In this document: positions 7,188-10,001 of the stretch, piece after piece
Layout of the letters: each line of letters opens with the position of its first letter
How positions within the stretch are numbered: position 1 is the first letter of the stretch
Assembly (NCBI GenBank): GCA_910586555.1
Contig: CAJUJY010000011.1
Coordinates: 74,780-84,780 of the forward strand
DNA: 10,001 nt
Reading direction: 5' to 3'
Origin: an uncultured Lachnospiraceae bacterium
Lineage (GTDB): Bacteria > Bacillota > Clostridia > Lachnospirales > Lachnospiraceae
The notes under the pieces: generated by a model
Told to the model about the DNA's origin: nothing
Database searches by the model: none
What the model saw: the letters and a program-made list of their open reading frames with translations, nothing else
Translations under genes and position numbers: made by a program

Positions 7188-7223
7188 AAAAAAACCTTCT
7201 GGCAGTGGTAAGCCAGAAGGTTT
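7188..7223 (-). terminator. Riboswitch expression-platform terminator before cbiQ
   Basis: On the minus strand a perfect 12-bp stem, AAACCTTCTGGC/GCCAGAAGGTTT (7223-7212 with 7203-7192), closes an eight-base loop and runs straight into seven T (7194-7188, partly shared with the stem). It lies between the cobalamin riboswitch and cbiQ, where a ligand-dependent terminator is expected. I could not find a clear antiterminator sequence upstream that pairs with either arm, so the switching mechanism is inferred. Confidence 0.88.
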
Positions 7224-7241
7224 AAGGGTACACTTAATAAA

Positions 7242-7276
7242 GGTACAAGGCCATTAATTTTTAAAATGCCTGTACC
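7242..7276 (-). other. Second leader hairpin between riboswitch and terminator
   Basis: GGTACAAGGC (7242-7251) and GCCTGTACC (7268-7276) pair over nine base pairs with one bulged base around an AT-rich loop of about 16 bases. On the minus strand it is followed by CTTTATT, too weak a U-run for a good terminator. It may be a spacer helix, an RNA stability element, or a partner in folding alternatives with the riboswitch 3' side. Confidence 0.55.
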
Positions 7277-7318
7277 ATACTTATAAAACCAGCTATCCGT
7301 GGCTTATGTTTCTTCATC

Positions 7319-7513
7319 TAAGGCAGGTTTCCTGGCTTTATATCCATTACAATAATTATTGTAAAATGTTTATATGCATACCTTCCCAGAGTACCAGTGG
7401 CAAACTGCATATAACCTCAATATCACAGTGGCGGGCCCGCACAGGTTTCTCACCTGTTTCCCTTTTAACCAGCAGTTCCACGCTATCCCAAGCGTATAGA
7501 TGCTGGCACCTTA
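7319..7513 (-). promoter_or_regulatory. Cobalamin (B12) riboswitch
   Basis: The minus strand carries the conserved core of the cobalamin riboswitch family in order. Closing helix P1 is formed by TAAGG (7513-7509) with CCTTA (7323-7319). A peripheral helix CCAGCA/TGCTGG follows, then AAAAGGGAA and ACAGGTGAGAAACCTGT, then the core GCGGGCCCGCCACTGTGA (7440-7423). The B12-box-like GCCACTG (7401-7395) comes next, then CTGGGAAGG, and finally the 3' element AGCCAGGAAACCTGCC. It senses adenosyl- or methylcobalamin in the nascent RNA. It precedes the cobalt-transport operon and is followed by a strong terminator, so repression by premature termination is the likely mode. Confidence 0.95.
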
Positions 7514-7533
7514 AACGTATTCAGTTTTATATA

Positions 7534-7561
7534 AGTATACACTTTTCCAGGTTATTGTCAA
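7534..7561 (-). promoter_or_regulatory. Sigma-A promoter of the cbiQOMN operon
   Basis: Reading the minus strand, TTGACA (7561-7556, perfect -35) is followed after 16 bases by TATACT (7539-7534, -10). Transcription would begin near 7527, about 14 bases before the riboswitch P1 helix. No other promoter of this quality is seen upstream of the riboswitch. Confidence 0.8.
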
Positions 7562-7858
7562 TAATTTATGGTGTGAACAGATATAATTAGTGGAAGGTTT
7601 ACTATATAGGTAAATATCATATAAAATTTTAAATAATTTTAGTAATTAAAGAGATTAATATTTATCTTAATAAAAATTAAAAATTAATTAGATATATTTT
7701 AACCTTATCAAGTAATTCCTTTAAAATGCACGCTTCTATGTTAAAGAAACATACGCGGCGGGCTATAATAAATAATTGTATAAGTACAGAATTTTATGGT
7801 TACATTGGCATAATATGGGTCAGAAAAAGTACTAAAATAGTATAAAATAATACATATT
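7562..7858. other. AT-rich divergent intergenic region, no gene seen
   Basis: This stretch between the cbiQOMN promoter and the LytTR-type sites is very AT-rich and has many stops in all frames. I see no family-like peptide, tRNA, or hairpin with a U-run. A short GC-richer patch around 7754-7764 (CGCGGCGGGC) has no clear role. It separates two divergently transcribed units. Confidence 0.6.
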
Positions 7859-7860
7859 GA

Positions 7861-7900
7861 TGACCGTTGGTTAGGAAATATGACCGTTGGTTGGGAAAGG
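7861..7900 (+). promoter_or_regulatory. Tandem LytTR-type regulator binding sites
   Basis: Two 20-base direct repeats lie head to tail: TGACCGTTGGTTAGGAAATA (7861-7880) and TGACCGTTGGTTGGGAAAGG (7881-7900), identical at 17 of 20 positions. Each contains ACCGTTGGT (7863-7871 and 7883-7891), which fits the published LytTR-domain pattern [TA][AC][CA]GTTN[AG][TG] at every position. The 20-base centre spacing puts both on nearly the same helix face, as for AgrA/LytR-type regulators, which bind direct repeats about two turns apart. They end two bases before a -35 box, a position suited to activation. No LytTR regulator gene is in the window. Confidence 0.72.
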
Positions 7901-7902
7901 GG

Positions 7903-7930
7903 TTGAAATAATATAAAATTAATATATAAT
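7903..7930 (+). promoter_or_regulatory. Promoter of the lipoprotein/permease unit
   Basis: TTGAAA (7903-7908) and a perfect TATAAT (7925-7930) are 16 bases apart. The two LytTR-type repeats stop immediately upstream. Transcription would start near 7937, giving a leader of about 190 nt to the 13-codon ORF and about 255 nt to the lipoprotein gene. The surrounding AT-richness allows chance matches, but the position next to the operator supports it. Confidence 0.7.
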
Positions 7931-8007
7931 AAAAACAGATTGATTTTAAGCTTAAAATCTTTAAAATATTAACTGAATAATGCATTACAGGTTATGAGCA
8001 AGTAGCA

Positions 8008-8030
8008 AAGCGGATTGCGAATATCCGCTT
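8008..8030 (+). other. Perfect hairpin in the leader of the lipoprotein operon
   Basis: AAGCGGAT (8008-8015) and ATCCGCTT (8023-8030) form an 8-bp stem with a seven-base loop. No U-run follows on either side, so it is not an intrinsic terminator. It could protect the mRNA 5' end or be a processing or protein-binding site. It stands out in otherwise AT-rich DNA. Confidence 0.5.
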
Positions 8031-8124
8031 GACTATGGAAGGGAGATGAAAATATACTTTATAGTTAAACAATTTACAGATATATAGTTTATAAATACTA
8101 ATTAATGAATTGGAGGAAAATAAA

Positions 8125-8166
8125 ATGATAAAAAGCATTTGTAAAAAGATAATAAGAAGAATTTAA
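8125..8166 (+). CDS. Possible 13-residue cationic peptide (MIKSICKKIIRRI)
   Basis: A very short frame, M-I-K-S-I-C-K-K-I-I-R-R-I then TAA, has one of the best ribosome sites in this region: TGGAGG at 8111-8116, eight bases before the ATG. The peptide has five positive charges and alternating Ile/Lys/Arg, so it could form an amphipathic helix; there is one cysteine and no acidic residue. It lies 26 bases before the lipoprotein start, downstream of the LytTR-controlled promoter. It might be a translated leader that couples into the lipoprotein gene, a small membrane-active or signal peptide, or the remaining start of a decayed gene. I do not recognise a family, and translation is not proven. 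Confidence 0.4.
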   Translation: MIKSICKKIIRRI

Positions 8167-8192
8167 AACCAGGTGTGAAAAGGGGCAGGAAT

Positions 8193-9344
8193 ATGAAGTT
8201 TATAAAGAAAAAACCGGTATTGGTTTTTATAGTTTCTTGTTTTATGCTGTTTTTTACCGGATGCCAGGAAACGCCAGAAGAAGTACAACAGTTTATTGAT
8301 AACAAGCAAAAACTAACCAGCAATAAAGAAACAAAAGATAATAAAGAAGAAAACAAAGTAAAAGAGAATAAAAACCTGGAGTATGATACTGTAAGTAATG
8401 TTTTTGATAAAGCCAGTGAAGCATTTAAGGGAAAATACAATAATCTGCTATTAAAGGAAGATTATACTTTATATAAACCTTCTAGTTGTGGTGAGTGGAG
8501 GTTTGAAGTAACAGGAGGTTTTGATAAAAAGGGTGAAGAGTTTTTACATTATTATATAGGGGAAGGATATAATGAAAAGTATTATTCTGATGGAAAAAAA
8601 TTAAGCCCTCCTGGACCAGAATATAAAGATGAAGAAAATGGAATTTATGCAGGTGCAGGTGAAAATGGTTTTTTTACATATGATAAAGATAATATTAATC
8701 ATGCTTATGACAAGATAAAAGACCAGTTTTTGCTTGTAAATGGGTATGAAGATGCAGAATACCAGCTTGCAGATGGAAAAATGAAGGTTAGTGAAGCTGT
8801 AAGGCTGGCGCAAAAGTATGCAGATGAATGGTCAGAATTATCAGGCGATTTTAAATATCTTCCTTACAGGCTGGAAGTATTAGAAAGTGATACAAAAGGT
8901 GAGTTCCTGTATTATGTAGAAATGCAGAAAACATATGAAAACAGTATTTTTTTCCAGATTGCAGATAATATAAAAAATAGTGCGCCATTAGGTTGTACAA
9001 ATTTTTATATAACATCAGCAAATGGAAAAATGAGTTTTACTAACCAGGTAATATTAGAATGTGAAGCAGAAGTAAAAGATATAGAACAGATAGTATCTTT
9101 AAAATCTGCATTAGGGTTAATTAGTGATACACTTTCTTCCTACTATATTTATGAAGTAAAAAATATATCATTTGAAAATGTTTTATTTCCAGAGGAAGGT
9201 GCGTATTTTCATAAGTCTGGCAGCAGGTTTGTTTCAAAGCCGTACTGGATTATTTATTTTAAGACTGAAAATAATAATGAGAATTATGCCGCAGTAAATG
9301 CTGTTACAGGTGAAGTATCTTATGTATTAACAACTGATGAGTAA
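8193..9344 (+). CDS. Predicted lipoprotein of unknown function
   Basis: This 383-residue protein starts with a lipoprotein signal peptide: KFIKKK, a hydrophobic core VLVFIVSCFMLFF, and the lipobox FTGC with Cys24 as the likely lipidated residue. A charged Lys/Glu/Asn-rich linker follows (about residues 32-60), then a mixed alpha/beta outer domain. The C-terminal YWIIYFKTENNNENYAAVNAVTGEVSYV resembles the closing strands of PepSY-like domains ('W.v.f.....vda.tGev'), which is only a visual likeness. I chose ATG 8193 (with AAGGGG at about 8180-8185 upstream) over the in-frame GTG 8175, because the charged n-region then has normal length. It is probably anchored on the outer face of the membrane. 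The permease gene begins 14 bases after its stop, so the two are probably cotranscribed from the LytTR-linked promoter and may act together. Confidence 0.85.
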   Translation: MKFIKKKPVLVFIVSCFMLFFTGCQETPEEVQQFIDNKQKLTSNKETKDNKEENKVKENKNLEYDTVSNVFDKASEAFKGKYNNLLLKEDYTLYKPSSCGEWRFEVTGGFDKKGEEFLHYYIGEGYNEKYYSDGKKLSPPGPEYKDEENGIYAGAGENGFFTYDKDNINHAYDKIKDQFLLVNGYEDAEYQLADGKMKVSEAVRLAQKYADEWSELSGDFKYLPYRLEVLESDTKGEFLYYVEMQKTYENSIFFQIADNIKNSAPLGCTNFYITSANGKMSFTNQVILECEAEVKDIEQIVSLKSALGLISDTLSSYYIYEVKNISFENVLFPEEGAYFHKSGSRFVSKPYWIIYFKTENNNENYAAVNAVTGEVSYVLTTDE

Positions 9345-9358
9345 GGGCAGGGGTATAT

Positions 9359-10001
9359 ATGAAGAAAATATTTTATGGACTTTGCCAGGAACTAAGGACA
9401 GTAATTTTTAACTGGAATTTTATATTTTGTGTAATAGCTGCATTTTTACTTTATTTTTCCTGTGGCATATACAATGATATTAATACTGGCAGGGTTTATT
9501 CTGTTTTTGAATGTCTGCAAAAGCTGCCAGAGGATTTTTTAAAAAGTAATGTTATGTTCTCGTCTTACCGGATTGTTACTAGTTCAACTGGCGGACATTC
9601 CCAGTATTTTGCGGCAGTTATAACAGCATTCCCGTTTATTGCAAGATTTTGTGAAGAACGGACTAGTGGAAATATCAGAATGGTAATTTCAAGGACTGGC
9701 AGGCGTAATTATTATATAATAAAATTTTTAACAGCAGTAATTTCAGGTGGTTTTATAATTTTTTCTGCGTGGGCATTTTTTGTATTAGCCATTTATATAT
9801 TTTTTCCATCTTCATCATATTATGGACAGCAACAGCCAGATGAATATATAATTATAATAAAAACAATGGCAGGGAGCTTCTTTTTTGGAAGTGTGTCTGT
9901 ATTGCCAGTAGTTTTCTTTTCATCATTTTTTAAAAACAGGTATATGGCACGGAAATCAATTTTCAAAAAGTTAAAGATAAGATATAATGAAGGCATGGAT
10001 A
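9359..10001 (+). CDS. ABC-type multi-spanning permease, 3' end outside window
   Basis: The frame from ATG 9359 stays open to the window edge (214 codons). AGGGCAGGGG (9344-9353) gives a ribosome site about six bases before the ATG. Hydrophobic segments lie at about residues 22-39, 80-97, 121-147 and 171-190. The stretch FPFIARFCEERTSGNIRMVISRTGRRNYYIIKFL matches the layout of ABC-2-like permeases of Firmicutes ('E..sG....i..r..r..y...K'), which export or provide immunity to peptides or lipids. No ATPase gene is visible; it may lie beyond the edge. After FFSSFFKNRYM (about residue 198) the sequence becomes ARKSIFKKLKIRYNEGMD, strongly basic where another membrane helix would be expected, and the other two frames offer no hydrophobic continuation either. 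It may be a cytosolic tail or a rearranged end. Confidence 0.75.
   Translation, partial: MKKIFYGLCQELRTVIFNWNFIFCVIAAFLLYFSCGIYNDINTGRVYSVFECLQKLPEDFLKSNVMFSSYRIVTSSTGGHSQYFAAVITAFPFIARFCEERTSGNIRMVISRTGRRNYYIIKFLTAVISGGFIIFSAWAFFVLAIYIFFPSSSYYGQQQPDEYIIIIKTMAGSFFFGSVSVLPVVFFSSFFKNRYMARKSIFKKLKIRYNEGMD

Noticed and set aside
7306..7590. 94-codon plus-strand frame over the riboswitch
   Set aside because: It lies on the strand opposite a clear cobalamin riboswitch; the peptide has no family resemblance.
7861..7900. Repeat pair considered as a CRISPR or iteron array
   Set aside because: There are only two directly abutting 20-base copies with no spacers; the LytTR consensus and the adjacent promoter explain them better.
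8046..8087. Thirteen-codon ORF MKIYFIVKQFTDI after the leader hairpin
   Set aside because: The GGAAGGG is only about two bases before the ATG, too close for efficient initiation, and the peptide has no notable feature.
8175..8192. GTG start six codons upstream for the lipoprotein
   Set aside because: Its ribosome site is poor, and the ATG at 8193 gives a normal lipoprotein signal peptide.

Overview
The window is AT-rich DNA with strong AGGAGG-type ribosome sites, close gene spacing and an anaerobic-type (early cobalt insertion) cobalamin gene set. This fits a low-GC Firmicute of the class Clostridia, probably a Lachnospiraceae-like gut anaerobe. That placement is inferred from gene content and composition, not from a marker gene.

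Positions 1-4268 (plus strand) hold part of a corrin-ring synthesis cluster. The left edge cuts a fused CobK/CbiJ-CbiE-CbiT gene that carries an in-frame 18-bp tandem repeat. It is followed by a broken 3' remnant of a metallo-beta-lactamase-fold hydrolase, a GNAT acetyltransferase, a short non-coding gap and cbiA (cobyrinate a,c-diamide synthase). The remnant and the acetyltransferase look like an intrusion between two cobalamin genes.

Positions 4124-7561 (minus strand) form a complete cobalt-uptake (ECF transporter) operon in the order cbiQ-cbiO-cbiM-cbiN. It has a near-consensus promoter, a cobalamin riboswitch, an intrinsic terminator in the leader as the likely switch, and a final terminator lying inside the convergent cbiA coding sequence. 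The transporter imports cobalt for the ring that the plus-strand enzymes build, and it should shut off when B12 is plentiful. The most unusual spot is the cbiM 5' end. The ATG with a perfect ribosome site is out of frame with the signal peptide, but an A AAA AAG heptamer followed at once by UAG would restore the frame by a -1 shift.

Positions 7562-10001 (plus strand) are a separate unit. Two direct repeats matching the LytTR-type response-regulator consensus sit just upstream of a good sigma-A promoter. A leader of about 190 nt follows, with a perfect hairpin and a possible 13-residue cationic peptide gene that has a strong ribosome site. Then come a lipoprotein of unknown function and the start of a multi-spanning ABC-type permease that runs off the right edge. 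The permease loses its membrane-protein character in its last 20 or so visible codons.
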